A stretch of DNA of 39,675 bases. Origin: a virus. A program made the position numbers and the translations under genes. The stretch is from positions 1 to 39,675 of the IMG/VR virus record IMGVR_UViG_3300049617_000064; one strand, 5' to 3'. The stretch's first letter is position 1, and every line of letters starts with the position of its first letter. Of this stretch, positions 28,942-37,398 are shown in pieces. The notes beneath the pieces are model-generated. The model did no database searches and had not been told where the DNA came from. It saw only the letters and a list, made by a program, of their open reading frames with translations.

Positions 28942-29641
28942 CGGCATCATCAGCCTCGCATTGCAATCTGCGAAAGCGCCGGGCTTCACCACCCAGGCGC
29001 AGCAGTTCATGAACATGATGCTCGCCGATCTTGCCGACACGGCTGACCTGGACCTTTGCCGCGGTCTCGCAACCGGCACGTTCAACGTCGATAACGGATC
29101 GGGCAACGGCAGTGGTCCCTACACGCTTCCGCTCGACTATAAGAGAGTAGAGCGCGACGGCGCATGGTATGTCTATAATGGCATATCCTATCCCATGATC
29201 AGCATTGACCTGATCGAATATCGCCAGCAGGTGCAGCAGTCTGGGCTTTCGTCCCTGCCCGAGCTTTTTGCCACGGATATTTCGCCGCAAGGCCAGGAGC
29301 CGCCGAGCAACGCGCTGATGTATGTGTGGCCGCCGGCCAACCTTGCGCTGACCTATTTCGTGCAATATCGGCGGATTTTGCCTGACATCACCAATTTTGC
29401 GACGACAATCCCGTGGTTTCCGAACCAGGGATATCTGCAATTCAAACTGACCGCGATGCTGATGCAGATCACCGACGACACCAGGATCACCACGTTTGAG
29501 GCGCTTGCAGCAAAGCAGATGGAGGCCTTCCTGAAGCTGACCAACGACGACGAAGGGAGGGCAAAAACCGTGTCCATGGACCGGAGGCGGTTTGGCAGAA
29601 ATTATAGCAGCCTGCGCGACACAAAGCAGATTTGGGGCTGA
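28925..29641 (+). CDS. Putative head-tail adaptor protein, 238 aa
   Basis: TTG at 28925 is chosen because GGAGG (28914-28918) lies six bases upstream. The product has a helical N-terminus (GIISLALQSAKAPGFTTQAQ), then a beta section with YTLPLDYKRVERDGAWYVYN. The second half resembles podovirus adaptor proteins (P22 gp4 or T7 gp11-like): YVWPPANLALTYFVQYRRIL, IPWFPNQGYLQFKLTAMLMQ, then a helical end with RRRFGRNYSSL. These proteins join the portal to the tail hub. The assignment rests on motif style and the following hub gene. Confidence 0.65.
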   Translation: MPLTASGIISLALQSAKAPGFTTQAQQFMNMMLADLADTADLDLCRGLATGTFNVDNGSGNGSGPYTLPLDYKRVERDGAWYVYNGISYPMISIDLIEYRQQVQQSGLSSLPELFATDISPQGQEPPSNALMYVWPPANLALTYFVQYRRILPDITNFATTIPWFPNQGYLQFKLTAMLMQITDDTRITTFEALAAKQMEAFLKLTNDDEGRAKTVSMDRRRFGRNYSSLRDTKQIWG

Positions 29642-29644
29642 TGC

Positions 29645-30805
29645 GTGCCGATCCGCGGCGCCAGAACGCTCACATGGAGGCCGCGCGGACTGGTTGACGC
29701 CATCGACGGCACCAACGCCCGGCCGGGCGACATGGCGTCTCTTGCCAATCTGATTCCTGACTCTAGCACCCGGGGGATTTTTGTCCCTCGGCCCGCCTCG
29801 ATCCAGTTTGCCAATTCCGCGCCAACAACCGGGGGCGTGACGGTATTCCTGATCCTGGGGTCGTGGCTTTACGGCATGTGCACCTCCGGCGCTTATGACG
29901 TGCCGTTTGCATACAATTTGGCAACCCAAGCTCTGGTTTATCCGGTGAGCGGAGCAAGGCCAGGCTTCAACTGCCCGCTGGCGCAGTCCACGGTTGGGGA
30001 CTGGACGCCGCCGCAGATGGCAACGTGCTCGACCTATGTCTTGCTGATACATCCGGGCTTTACCGGCCCCGGAAACGGCTACATCGGCTGGATGAACATC
30101 TCGAACCCTGCGGCGCCGGTATGGAGTTCAGGCACGATCGCGACGAACCCGCTTGCCGGCGTTCCGAGCGGCGTGGCGGTGTTCGGAGACCGCGCGTACT
30201 ACGCCGTTGGCAACGCCACAGAGGCGTCGGACGTCCTGTTTCCACTTCAGAGGACGAATGCGAACCAGGTTCTGACATTCGGAGACACCAATCCGATCAC
30301 GGCACTGGCCGGGCTGCCTCTGAACAACGTCAACGGCGGCATCATCCAGAGCCTGATGGTCTTCAAGGGCGTGTCCAACATTTGGCAGGTCACCGGCGAC
30401 TACAGCGGCACGCCGAGCGCGTGGGACACCAACACGCTTAACGTGGCTACCGGCACGCTGGCGCCCCGCACGTTGGTTCCAACACCCGCGGGCCTCGCTT
30501 TCGTGGCTCCCGATGGACTGCGGATCATCGACTTCAATGCGAACGTCGGCGATCCGATCGGCGCCTTCGGTGACGGGGTGTGCGTGCCGTTTCAGCAGGC
30601 GGTGGCGCCTTCGAGAATGGCCGCGGCCTACAATGTCGAAACACTGCGCATCGCCGTCCGGCAAAGCGCGGTCACAAGTGGCGCGACGGTGGAGTTCTGG
30701 TATAACTTCAGCCTGAAAGCCTGGACCGGACCACACAGCCTGCCGACTTCTTTCATGGCCGCCTACCTCAACACCTTCATCTGCGCGATGAACCCTACCG
30801 GATAG
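29645..30805 (+). CDS. Tail hub/nozzle-like protein, N-terminal part, 386 aa
   Basis: GTG at 29645. The sequence is a beta-propeller-like repeat of Gly-Asp/Trp strands (GVAVFGDRAYYAVGN, SLMVFKGVSNIWQVTGDYSG, GLAFVAPDGLRIID), like the P22 gp10 or T7 gp12 hub that plugs or extends the portal channel. It ends with FWYNFSLKAWTGPHSLPTSF and NTFICAMNPTG, where full-length relatives would continue into further strands. The missing continuation seems to lie about 1.8 kb downstream, in the C-terminal half of the gene at 31877. See the separate finding. Confidence 0.7.
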   Translation: MPIRGARTLTWRPRGLVDAIDGTNARPGDMASLANLIPDSSTRGIFVPRPASIQFANSAPTTGGVTVFLILGSWLYGMCTSGAYDVPFAYNLATQALVYPVSGARPGFNCPLAQSTVGDWTPPQMATCSTYVLLIHPGFTGPGNGYIGWMNISNPAAPVWSSGTIATNPLAGVPSGVAVFGDRAYYAVGNATEASDVLFPLQRTNANQVLTFGDTNPITALAGLPLNNVNGGIIQSLMVFKGVSNIWQVTGDYSGTPSAWDTNTLNVATGTLAPRTLVPTPAGLAFVAPDGLRIIDFNANVGDPIGAFGDGVCVPFQQAVAPSRMAAAYNVETLRIAVRQSAVTSGATVEFWYNFSLKAWTGPHSLPTSFMAAYLNTFICAMNPTG

Positions 30806-30815
30806 GAGGCCAGCC

Positions 30816-31880
30816 TTGCCAGCAATGTACGACGTGGCGGCGGAAGACGGCCAGTTCACCTATTACAACTGCGCGGTTTCTGGCGGGGTTACGCTGAGCA
30901 CCTCGGCCGGGAGATACCGCACCACCGCCAATGCGGGCGCGATTTATGCCAGGTATGGCATTTCGATCAGCGGTGCGATCTCAGGCGTCCCCTACATGCA
31001 GCGCCTTTGGAATGCGGGCGGTCAGAGCACGGCGTGGGCCTCCGCCCGCGTATATTTTGGCACCCCGATAACCGGAGCGACGGCAAACACTTTTTTCGGT
31101 TTGGTCGATTCATCAGGCGTCCTTCGGATCGGGTTCTCTCCGACGAACGGAGCGTCTGTCACATCGAACTTCACCGTCACAAAATACAATGCTGCTGGCA
31201 CCGCCACTGTGCTTGGAACGTCTTCGTCCAGTTTTTCTTTGACGCCAGCGTTACCAGACAAGCTCGACGTGAATTTCAACTATTCTACCTCCGGTTCACT
31301 CACCGTCTATATAAATGGTTCTCAGGTATTCACCTATGCAGGGGACATTACGACGGACGGGACGACTTCTTTGGGCGGTTATCGCTTTTCGGGGTGGGGC
31401 ATTGCTTCCGGTGGCGGCTCGATCTCGGAAGGCTCCTGGTCCGAGGTCATGTGCAGCCCCAGCAGCACCAAGAATTTCAGCCTTGTCACCACGGCAGCCA
31501 ATGCGGCCGGGACTTTAGACCAATGGACTGGCGCGTACACCAACGTCAACGGCTTCTCTCAAAACAGCGCCGTCTTTGATTACACCGCTTCTGCCAACCA
31601 AGTGCAGCGATACAAGATGAGCGGAATAACTGCGGGCGCGCACCAGATTGTCACCGTCGCCGACAGTTTGATTTGCACGTCGGGCGGCGGGACGTTGACA
31701 CACCTTGCTTCGGTAAAGTTCATTTCCGGGACACAGTTCTTCAGTTCCCAAAAGTCTTTACCTGCATCTTTCGCAGAGTTGATGTTTTTTTACGACACCT
31801 GTCCTTCTACAAGCGCGCAATGGACGGACGCAATCCTGAATTCTACCACGCTTGAGTCCGGCTACGAGTCGCTCGCGTGA
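30816..31880 (+). CDS. Lectin-like (LamG/concanavalin-style) structural protein, 354 aa
   Basis: TTG at 30816 has AGGAGG six bases upstream; an ATG at 30825 is an alternative. The first 215 residues look like a jelly-roll carbohydrate-binding domain (YMQRLWNAGGQSTAWASARV, GVLRIGFSPTNG, DKLDVNFNYSTSGSLTVYIN). The rest is a second beta domain with MSGITAGAHQIVTVADSLIC. It is probably a virion protein exposed on the tail and possibly binding host glycans. It sits inside the apparent break of the hub gene. It overlaps the next gene by GTGA. Confidence 0.6.
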   Translation: MPAMYDVAAEDGQFTYYNCAVSGGVTLSTSAGRYRTTANAGAIYARYGISISGAISGVPYMQRLWNAGGQSTAWASARVYFGTPITGATANTFFGLVDSSGVLRIGFSPTNGASVTSNFTVTKYNAAGTATVLGTSSSSFSLTPALPDKLDVNFNYSTSGSLTVYINGSQVFTYAGDITTDGTTSLGGYRFSGWGIASGGGSISEGSWSEVMCSPSSTKNFSLVTTAANAAGTLDQWTGAYTNVNGFSQNSAVFDYTASANQVQRYKMSGITAGAHQIVTVADSLICTSGGGTLTHLASVKFISGTQFFSSQKSLPASFAELMFFYDTCPSTSAQWTDAILNSTTLESGYESLA

Positions 31881-33055
31881 TTGAGTTCTCAGGTTCCGGA
31901 ACGCTCGACGCCGGAATAGGGACCACTACGCCTTATCAGAATGGCGTTTTTGCCCCCGTGCAGGTTCTGGTGTTCGAAACGCTGGACGAAACGGTCGCGA
32001 TCAACTCAGGAGGTGTGACGTTCGGCTTGGGTTCAATAGGGTTTTTTGGAGACCCGCAACCTGATGGCATCGGCACTCCGCCAGGCAGCACATATTTCGC
32101 CGCTCTTGCGCTGAATTTTTCGGGGAACTCTTCAGCCTTCACAATGAGTGCAGTCACAAGAGGCGGCACACTGACAGGAGGATCGAGCAGCAATGGCACC
32201 TATGTCTACCCTGGAACCTACACTGCCGGCAGCACTTTTACGACTCAATACCAGGGAACAATTACTGCGGAAACTCTTTCGGGCGGATTTGTCTTCGGGA
32301 CTGTCGTCCTCACTGACGGAAGCAACACGTCCACATGGACAAACGTTACGATAGGGGGAAACAGCACTCTCACAAGCCTCAACTGCATACAGTTTTATCA
32401 GGAACAGCAGGCTATCGCCAAAAGGGCGTTTGCATTTGCGGCGTTGGGCTACAACATTTCAAATATTCCAACCGAAACATCTTTGGCAAAGCAGATCGTG
32501 CTTGTTGTCGAGTCTCCGAGTTCCTCTCAAGTCAAGGTCGATAAACAGATCAGTCTGGTTGTCACTGAACCACTGTTTTACGGTGGGTTATTTCAGTCTA
32601 ACGCCATTCCGTCTTCGACCGACTCATATCTTGAGTTCGGCGCACCAATGGCTTGGTCGTACTCGACCGTGCTGCTGCCCGATAATCAAAACCTTGCCAA
32701 TAACGCTGTTATCGTAACCACTTTGGCTATGCAGTTCATTGGGAACTCGCCGGTTGTCGAAGTTGGGTTCTACGACACAGACGACAACGATATCGTGTCT
32801 TCATCCGTGACGGCTACTGGACTGGTATCAGAGTGGGATGGTCCTGCGTCCGTCTCGACTTGGGATGTCACGCCTTGGGATGGATCGCTTCTCGGAATAT
32901 CGCCGTGGTGGCTTTATTGGGAGACGCCTGCTGTTTTCAAGCAAGCAAGCTTTCAGGCGTCTGGCACGTCTGAAACAGGGTTCCGCGTCGGCAACCTCTA
33001 TGCTGAATATCAGATTTTGGGATATACTCAGCAAATCCAGTCGGGGCAAAACTGA
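31877..33055 (+). CDS. Structural protein with C-terminal half of tail hub, 392 aa
   Basis: GTG at 31877. Residues 1-230 are a Ser/Thr/Gly-rich beta region not resembling the hub. From about 235 the style changes to the C-terminal part of podovirus hub proteins: FYGGLFQSNAIPSSTDSYLE, then LPDNQNLANNAVIVTTLAMQ, a SVSTWDVTPWDGS strand and a WLYWETPAVFKQ strand, and RVGNLYAEYQILGY near the end. It may assemble with the 386-residue N-terminal part. Alternatively it is an independent tail protein that shares the end domain. Confidence 0.6.
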   Translation: MIEFSGSGTLDAGIGTTTPYQNGVFAPVQVLVFETLDETVAINSGGVTFGLGSIGFFGDPQPDGIGTPPGSTYFAALALNFSGNSSAFTMSAVTRGGTLTGGSSSNGTYVYPGTYTAGSTFTTQYQGTITAETLSGGFVFGTVVLTDGSNTSTWTNVTIGGNSTLTSLNCIQFYQEQQAIAKRAFAFAALGYNISNIPTETSLAKQIVLVVESPSSSQVKVDKQISLVVTEPLFYGGLFQSNAIPSSTDSYLEFGAPMAWSYSTVLLPDNQNLANNAVIVTTLAMQFIGNSPVVEVGFYDTDDNDIVSSSVTATGLVSEWDGPASVSTWDVTPWDGSLLGISPWWLYWETPAVFKQASFQASGTSETGFRVGNLYAEYQILGYTQQIQSGQN

Positions 33056-34170
33056 TGACGACTTTTGGAGTTCCAAATACCTTCTCGCCCGGACAAACGC
33101 CGATCTCTTCCGCGCAGGTCAACGCAAATTTTGCTGCGCTGGTCAACGCTCTGAATTCGCTGTCGATCCCCACAACTCCGGTCACGGTGGCCAACGGCGG
33201 CACCGGATCGACTACAGCGCAAGCTGCGATCACAGCCCTCGGCCTTGCGATCGGCACCATCATCCCGGCGACGTGCAGCTATGCTTCTGGCGTTTTCTCA
33301 ATCACCGGATTGTCTTCGTCGCCCACAGTTCAGTCGTACCAGCTTGGCACGACGTATCTGTTTGTCGCCCCAGCGGCCGAGAGCGCCACGAGCTTTAGCA
33401 TCAACGATGTGACGAGCTCGACCGGCGGCCTGGGCAACGCAACGCTCTATGACAGCTTCGGCAACCTGATCACGAGCGTTGCCGCGGGCCAGGTTATGAT
33501 TGTGACCTGGAACAACTCGACCACTGCGCCGGGTTTCTCTCTGGTCAATCTGCCGCCTCCATCCACGACCGTGACAGCCCGATTCGCGCAATTCACCTCG
33601 ACCGGGACGTGGACGGCTCCGTCCAATGTCACCCAGGCCTATTTCAGCGGATGCGGTGGCGGCGGAGCCGGCGGCGCGTGCTCGGCACCAGGAAACGCAG
33701 GTGGCGGCGGTGGCGGCGGCGCGGCGTGTGTCCAAAAGCAGTTGGTCAACGTCGTGCCTGGCCAAACATACTCCGTGACGATCGGCGCTGCCGGCGCGGG
33801 TGCCACCGGCGCCGCTGGCGGCGCGGGCGGGCTTACGCAAATGGAATCGGCCAGTTTCGTGGTTCTGGTCAGTTGCCCAGGTGGCGCAGGTGGATCGGAG
33901 GGCACAAATGCGTCGCCAACCCCTGGCGGCGCGGCAGGCGGGGCGGGCGGCGTTGACGGACAGTATGGGTATTACCAGACTGGCGCACCGATCACGATTC
34001 CGGGCTCCGGCGGCGGCAGCTTGTTTGGGAGCGGCGGTTCGAGGGGATCGGGGATAGATTCGGGTGACGCCGGCCAGGCGGGCGCTGGTTACGGCGCTGG
34101 CGGCGGCGGCGGGTCACCAACGGCTGCTGGAGGCAATGGATCGCCAGGCTATGGCCTGATAGAGTGGTAA
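33055..34170 (+). CDS. Tail fibre with Gly-rich tip domain, 371 aa
   Basis: It starts within the preceding stop (TGATG). The N-terminus has the common fibre attachment style (PISSAQVNANFAALVNALNS) and the repeat VANGGTGSTTAQAA found in many phage fibres. After a beta middle part, residues about 190-371 form FAQFTSTGTWTAPSNVTQAY followed by long polyglycine sandwiches (CGGGGAGG, GGGGGGAA, GGAGGSEG). Such Gly-rich tips form polyglycine-II-like bundles in T4-related gp38 adhesins and determine host receptor choice. It is likely the receptor-binding fibre. Confidence 0.8.
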   Translation: MTTFGVPNTFSPGQTPISSAQVNANFAALVNALNSLSIPTTPVTVANGGTGSTTAQAAITALGLAIGTIIPATCSYASGVFSITGLSSSPTVQSYQLGTTYLFVAPAAESATSFSINDVTSSTGGLGNATLYDSFGNLITSVAAGQVMIVTWNNSTTAPGFSLVNLPPPSTTVTARFAQFTSTGTWTAPSNVTQAYFSGCGGGGAGGACSAPGNAGGGGGGGAACVQKQLVNVVPGQTYSVTIGAAGAGATGAAGGAGGLTQMESASFVVLVSCPGGAGGSEGTNASPTPGGAAGGAGGVDGQYGYYQTGAPITIPGSGGGSLFGSGGSRGSGIDSGDAGQAGAGYGAGGGGGSPTAAGGNGSPGYGLIEW

Positions 34171-34189
34171 CACTTAAAGGAGAACTACC

Positions 34190-34330
34190 ATGAAAAAAGC
34201 GGGCCCGAACGGGCAGGTGTCGTCGTCGGACAAATCCACTTCGTGGATCCCAAAGACCACGAGCACCAAGCCCGCCACGCGCACCGGGACTCCGACGATG
34301 ATCAAGGCGCCCGGCCCGCGGAATGCCTAA
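34190..34330 (+). CDS. Small basic protein, 46 aa
   Basis: ATG at 34190 has AAAGGAG seven bases upstream, a strong site, and TAA at 34328-34330 overlaps the next start. The peptide is Lys/Thr/Pro/Ser-rich (SWIPKTTSTKPATRTGTPTM in its middle) and probably unstructured. Function is unknown. Similar short basic peptides occur among phage late genes. Confidence 0.65.
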   Translation: MKKAGPNGQVSSSDKSTSWIPKTTSTKPATRTGTPTMIKAPGPRNA

Positions 34331-34781
34331 CTTTCGGTGCCTTGGGTTCCTCGACACGTTCGATGCGGTGGCCCAGCTTCACCGGCTGCAATCCGGGCGC
34401 GCTGACACGTTCCTGCTGGACGAAAGCTGGCGCTCCGGGCGCTCTCTTGTCGCACGCGCTCGAAAGCTCATCCCGCGCGGCGACCAGTTGAGGATTACAG
34501 CCGAAGTTCAGCGCCGCGCGCCGGGCGGACCGTCCGCTTGGCGCATCGCCAACGGTGGGTTTTTTGAGTTCCGCATCCCGCTTGTCACGAACCCCGGAGT
34601 GGTGGAGCATCGCGGTCCGGAAAGCGTGTCGATGGGGGTCGGAAGCCTGTGGTGGTGCAACGGCGAGACTTGGCGCTGCGAGACAAACTGGGGTCAGCAC
34701 CCCTCCTACCACATGGTGATCCATGCCGAACCTCCCGCCGCTGACCTTCCAGTGGGAGCCATTGTCGATACTGTTGGATAA
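34323..34781 (+). CDS. Hypothetical protein, 152 aa
   Basis: ATG at 34323 overlaps the small basic gene's end. The N-terminus is helical with Arg pairs, then come beta segments (QLRITAEVQRRAPGGPSAWR, then GGFFEFRIPLVTNPGVV). Near the end a Trp/Cys cluster (LWWCNGETWRCETNW) is followed by HMVIHAEP. No family is recognised. Its last 59 bases overlap the next gene in another frame, which is unusual for this genome. Confidence 0.5.
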   Translation: MPNFRCLGFLDTFDAVAQLHRLQSGRADTFLLDESWRSGRSLVARARKLIPRGDQLRITAEVQRRAPGGPSAWRIANGGFFEFRIPLVTNPGVVEHRGPESVSMGVGSLWWCNGETWRCETNWGQHPSYHMVIHAEPPAADLPVGAIVDTVG

Positions 34782-35205
34782 CGACAATCTCGACCTGCTG
34801 GTGCGTCAGCATTGGCGGGAAATCGCGCTCGACCACGATACAGTGCCCCTTGATGTCGATTGGGAGGCGTATCTGGACCAAGAGCGGGAAGGGCGGTGGC
34901 GGGCATTCGTCGGCCGGCGGGCTGAAAAACTGGTGTCTTACATTCCCGCCCACTTTCATCGACCGGCGCGCTACCGATCCACGCTCTACATCCAGGAGGA
35001 TACGATTTGGGTGGTTCCAGATGAGCCAGATCGCGGATTGGTGTGGTGGAGGACGGTTTCCGCGTTCAAAGCTGCGGTGCCGCGACCGTGCAAACTTCAG
35101 ATTAAATCCAGGCTTCGAGACGGAAAAACGACCACGCCGAGCCGGATTTTGGAACGGCTTGGATTGCCGGCGGTGGAAGTGCTACATTCGGCGTATCTGG
35201 AGTAG
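34723..35205 (+). CDS. Phage GNAT-like acetyltransferase, 160 aa
   Basis: It has the pattern of the small GNAT-like proteins that occur beside tail and internal virion genes of T7-like and related phages: LLVRQHWREIALDHDTVPLD near 25-44, RAFVGRRAEKLVSYI, then RYRSTLYIQEDTIWVVPDE and KLQIKSRLRD. GNATs move an acetyl group from acetyl-CoA to an amine. The target in these phages is unknown. ATG at 34723 overlaps the preceding gene; no strong ribosome site is visible, so the start could be slightly downstream. Confidence 0.7.
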   Translation: MPNLPPLTFQWEPLSILLDNDNLDLLVRQHWREIALDHDTVPLDVDWEAYLDQEREGRWRAFVGRRAEKLVSYIPAHFHRPARYRSTLYIQEDTIWVVPDEPDRGLVWWRTVSAFKAAVPRPCKLQIKSRLRDGKTTTPSRILERLGLPAVEVLHSAYLE

Positions 35206-35217
35206 GAAACCCCGCCC

Positions 35218-36057
35218 TTGGGCAGCCCGTCCGTTCCGCATGCGCCGCAATACTCGAATTTCGGGCAGGCGAACAATGTCTACGGATCGTCTTTAGGGGC
35301 GATCCAAGGGCTCGCCGGGCAGGGTCAGGGCTACACGGAGAACATCCTGAGCAACCCATTCGCGGGTGGGTATCAGGGTGCTGCCGGGACGGCTGGCGGG
35401 CAATACACGGCCCTCGGCAGCAACGCGACAGGCGCTTCGAACGCGCTCTACGGCGCTGGCAACGCGGCGCTTCCTTACGCCTCGCAAATCCTGCAAGCGG
35501 GCTTTGATCCGCAGAACGCGCTCTATGCGCGAACGCAGAACCAGGTGCAGCAACAGACGCTGGCGGGTCTTGCCGCGACCGGCACGGCCTCGACGCCATA
35601 CGGCGCGGGCGTTCTGGGGCAGACAAACAGCAACTTCAACATCGACTGGCAGAACAACCAGCTTGCTCGGCAGAGCCAGGCTGCCAGCGGTTTCGGGTCA
35701 CTGCTGAGCGGCGCTGAGGGCGCTTACACGTCTGGCGCCGCGCAGGGGGGCTCTGGCGCCGCGGCGACGCTGGAAGGCGGTCAACTGCCCTACTCGACGG
35801 CCAACAGCATCAACCAGAACGATCTCAGCGCCCTCTCTAACCAGCAGGGGCTTTACGGCACAGCGGAGAGCGGCGCGCAGGGGTATTTGGGGCTGGCGAA
35901 CCAGGGGTATCAGAACGAGTTGTCCCAGTATCAAGACCAATACCAGCAGAATCAGGGTATTTGGAGCGGGCTTGGGTCAATCCTGGGCCTTGGAACCGGA
36001 GGAATGAATAGCACTCTGGGGGGGCAAGGCATTTCCTGGCTTGGAGGACTAATTTAG
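35218..36057 (+). CDS. Gly/Gln/Asn-rich internal virion-type protein, 279 aa
   Basis: TTG at 35218 is the apparent start, with AGGAAA about ten bases upstream. The sequence is low in charge and rich in Gly, Ala, Gln, Asn, Ser and Tyr (SNATGASNALYGAGNAALPY, QQTLAGLAATGTASTPYGAG). It ends with a hydrophobic Gly-rich tail (GIWSGLGSILGLGTGG, then GISWLGGLI) that could insert in a membrane. It is first of three consecutive genes of this kind. In podoviruses these encode ejected proteins that form the DNA channel. Assignment by composition and position. Confidence 0.6.
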   Translation: MGSPSVPHAPQYSNFGQANNVYGSSLGAIQGLAGQGQGYTENILSNPFAGGYQGAAGTAGGQYTALGSNATGASNALYGAGNAALPYASQILQAGFDPQNALYARTQNQVQQQTLAGLAATGTASTPYGAGVLGQTNSNFNIDWQNNQLARQSQAASGFGSLLSGAEGAYTSGAAQGGSGAAATLEGGQLPYSTANSINQNDLSALSNQQGLYGTAESGAQGYLGLANQGYQNELSQYQDQYQQNQGIWSGLGSILGLGTGGMNSTLGGQGISWLGGLI

Positions 36058-37398
36058 ATGCCCGCGCTTTCCTTCCTGGCGGGCATCGGAACCGCGCTCG
36101 ACGCCTATGCCAAGCAGCAGGAGCGGCAGCAGAAGCTTCAGCTTTCGGCGATGGAGCTAAAATTCCAGCAGCAGCAGATGCAGTTGCAGAACCAGAAAGA
36201 CGCGGTTTGGGCGCACTACGACATGGCCGAGGCCGCGCAGAAGGACGCGCCCCCGCCGCAGGACCCCGCGACAGCGCCGTATCAGGTGAGCCAGCAGCCG
36301 GGCGGACCCCAAGGGGGCGGATCATCGCCGCAGCAAGGCTCGCCGATACCCGGCGCCCGGCCGATGCCTGGTGCCCAACCACCGGGCGGGATGCCGGGCG
36401 CCATGCCCATGGGTGGCGGGCAGCCGCCGATGCAACCGGGGATGCAGCCTCAGCAACGACCGCAGGGCGCGGGCGATCCACTGTCTGCGTTGCTTGCCCA
36501 AGCGCCGACAATTCAAACCATCGCGCGAGCAATGGCGAAAAACGCGCCTCCTGGAACACCTCCGCAAGCCATTATGGCGGCCGCCCGAGAGGCGCTTCCG
36601 CAGGCGCAGAAAGCGTGGTCGGACAAGCTTGACGTTGTCAAAGCGCAGCTTGCCGAGCAGGACAGGGTGCGCGCGGCAAAAGATCGCGAGCAGACACACG
36701 CAGATAACATGCTCAATGTGCAATCTAATTTTGCTTTGAGGTCGCAAGAGCACGCAGACAATCTGGCGTTCAGAAAGCTTGCATTAGCGCAAACCGACGA
36801 ACAGAGGCAAGACGCCCTTCTCGAACGGCGCACGCAATTTGACATTGAGCAAAGGCGCCTTCACGACGAATTCACGCAGCGCGAGCAGGACAAGATTTAT
36901 CAGGAGAAGAACCGTCCTCCGAATGCTGAGGAATTGAAAGAGATAAACACCGCAAGCGACATAAACGGCCTCCTGGATGACATAGATTCTCTCAAGACCA
37001 GAATGCAAACCGGAGCGGCAAGCGTAGGTTTGGTGGGCATGGCAAAGCGAGGCTACGAAACATTGACTGGACCTCTCGGCGGAGACCAGTCGAACAGAAT
37101 TTTTGCCGATGATCTTGTCGAGGTCAGGCGCCGCCTCCTTGGCGCTGTAGGGCGCAGCGGATATCTGACAAAAGCAGACAGGTCAGAAGCCGAAAAGCTG
37201 CTTCTTGGCTTGCAACCAGGGGATAACCCGAGCAGAACCCTGAACAGTCTGAACAATGCGCAAAAATGGATGGCTCAGAAATTTGGTCACATCCTAAAGA
37301 AATACCCTTCTGGCGAAGCGGCGGGATCATCGGACCAAACGCAGCCAATGTCTTCTCCGCAGTTCAAATATGACGCGCAGGGTAACAGGCTGCCGTGA
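36058..37398 (+). CDS. Putative internal/ejection protein, Gln-rich coiled coil, 446 aa
   Basis: ATG at 36058 follows the preceding TAG directly. It has a hydrophobic start (PALSFLAGIGTALDAYAKQQ), a Gln-rich helix, a Pro/Gly/Gln-rich linker at about 65-145, a long charged coiled coil at about 150-300 and a C-terminal helical domain with LTGPLGGDQSNRIFADDLVE. This three-part form fits podovirus internal proteins that unfold to pass through the tail. The stop overlaps the GTG of the next gene (GTGA). Confidence 0.6.
   Translation: MPALSFLAGIGTALDAYAKQQERQQKLQLSAMELKFQQQQMQLQNQKDAVWAHYDMAEAAQKDAPPPQDPATAPYQVSQQPGGPQGGGSSPQQGSPIPGARPMPGAQPPGGMPGAMPMGGGQPPMQPGMQPQQRPQGAGDPLSALLAQAPTIQTIARAMAKNAPPGTPPQAIMAAAREALPQAQKAWSDKLDVVKAQLAEQDRVRAAKDREQTHADNMLNVQSNFALRSQEHADNLAFRKLALAQTDEQRQDALLERRTQFDIEQRRLHDEFTQREQDKIYQEKNRPPNAEELKEINTASDINGLLDDIDSLKTRMQTGAASVGLVGMAKRGYETLTGPLGGDQSNRIFADDLVEVRRRLLGAVGRSGYLTKADRSEAEKLLLGLQPGDNPSRTLNSLNNAQKWMAQKFGHILKKYPSGEAAGSSDQTQPMSSPQFKYDAQGNRLP

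Noticed and set aside
28643-30052. A 469-codon minus-strand ORF
   Set aside because: It is antisense to the adaptor and hub genes, with shadow composition (Arg, Pro, Ser) and no motif.
33600-34140. Glycine-rich region as a separate or host gene
   Set aside because: It is in frame with a tail fibre N-terminus and fits a known polyglycine fibre-tip design.
28880-35220. A diversity-generating retroelement acting on fibre genes
   Set aside because: No reverse transcriptase gene and no template/variable repeat pair were seen.
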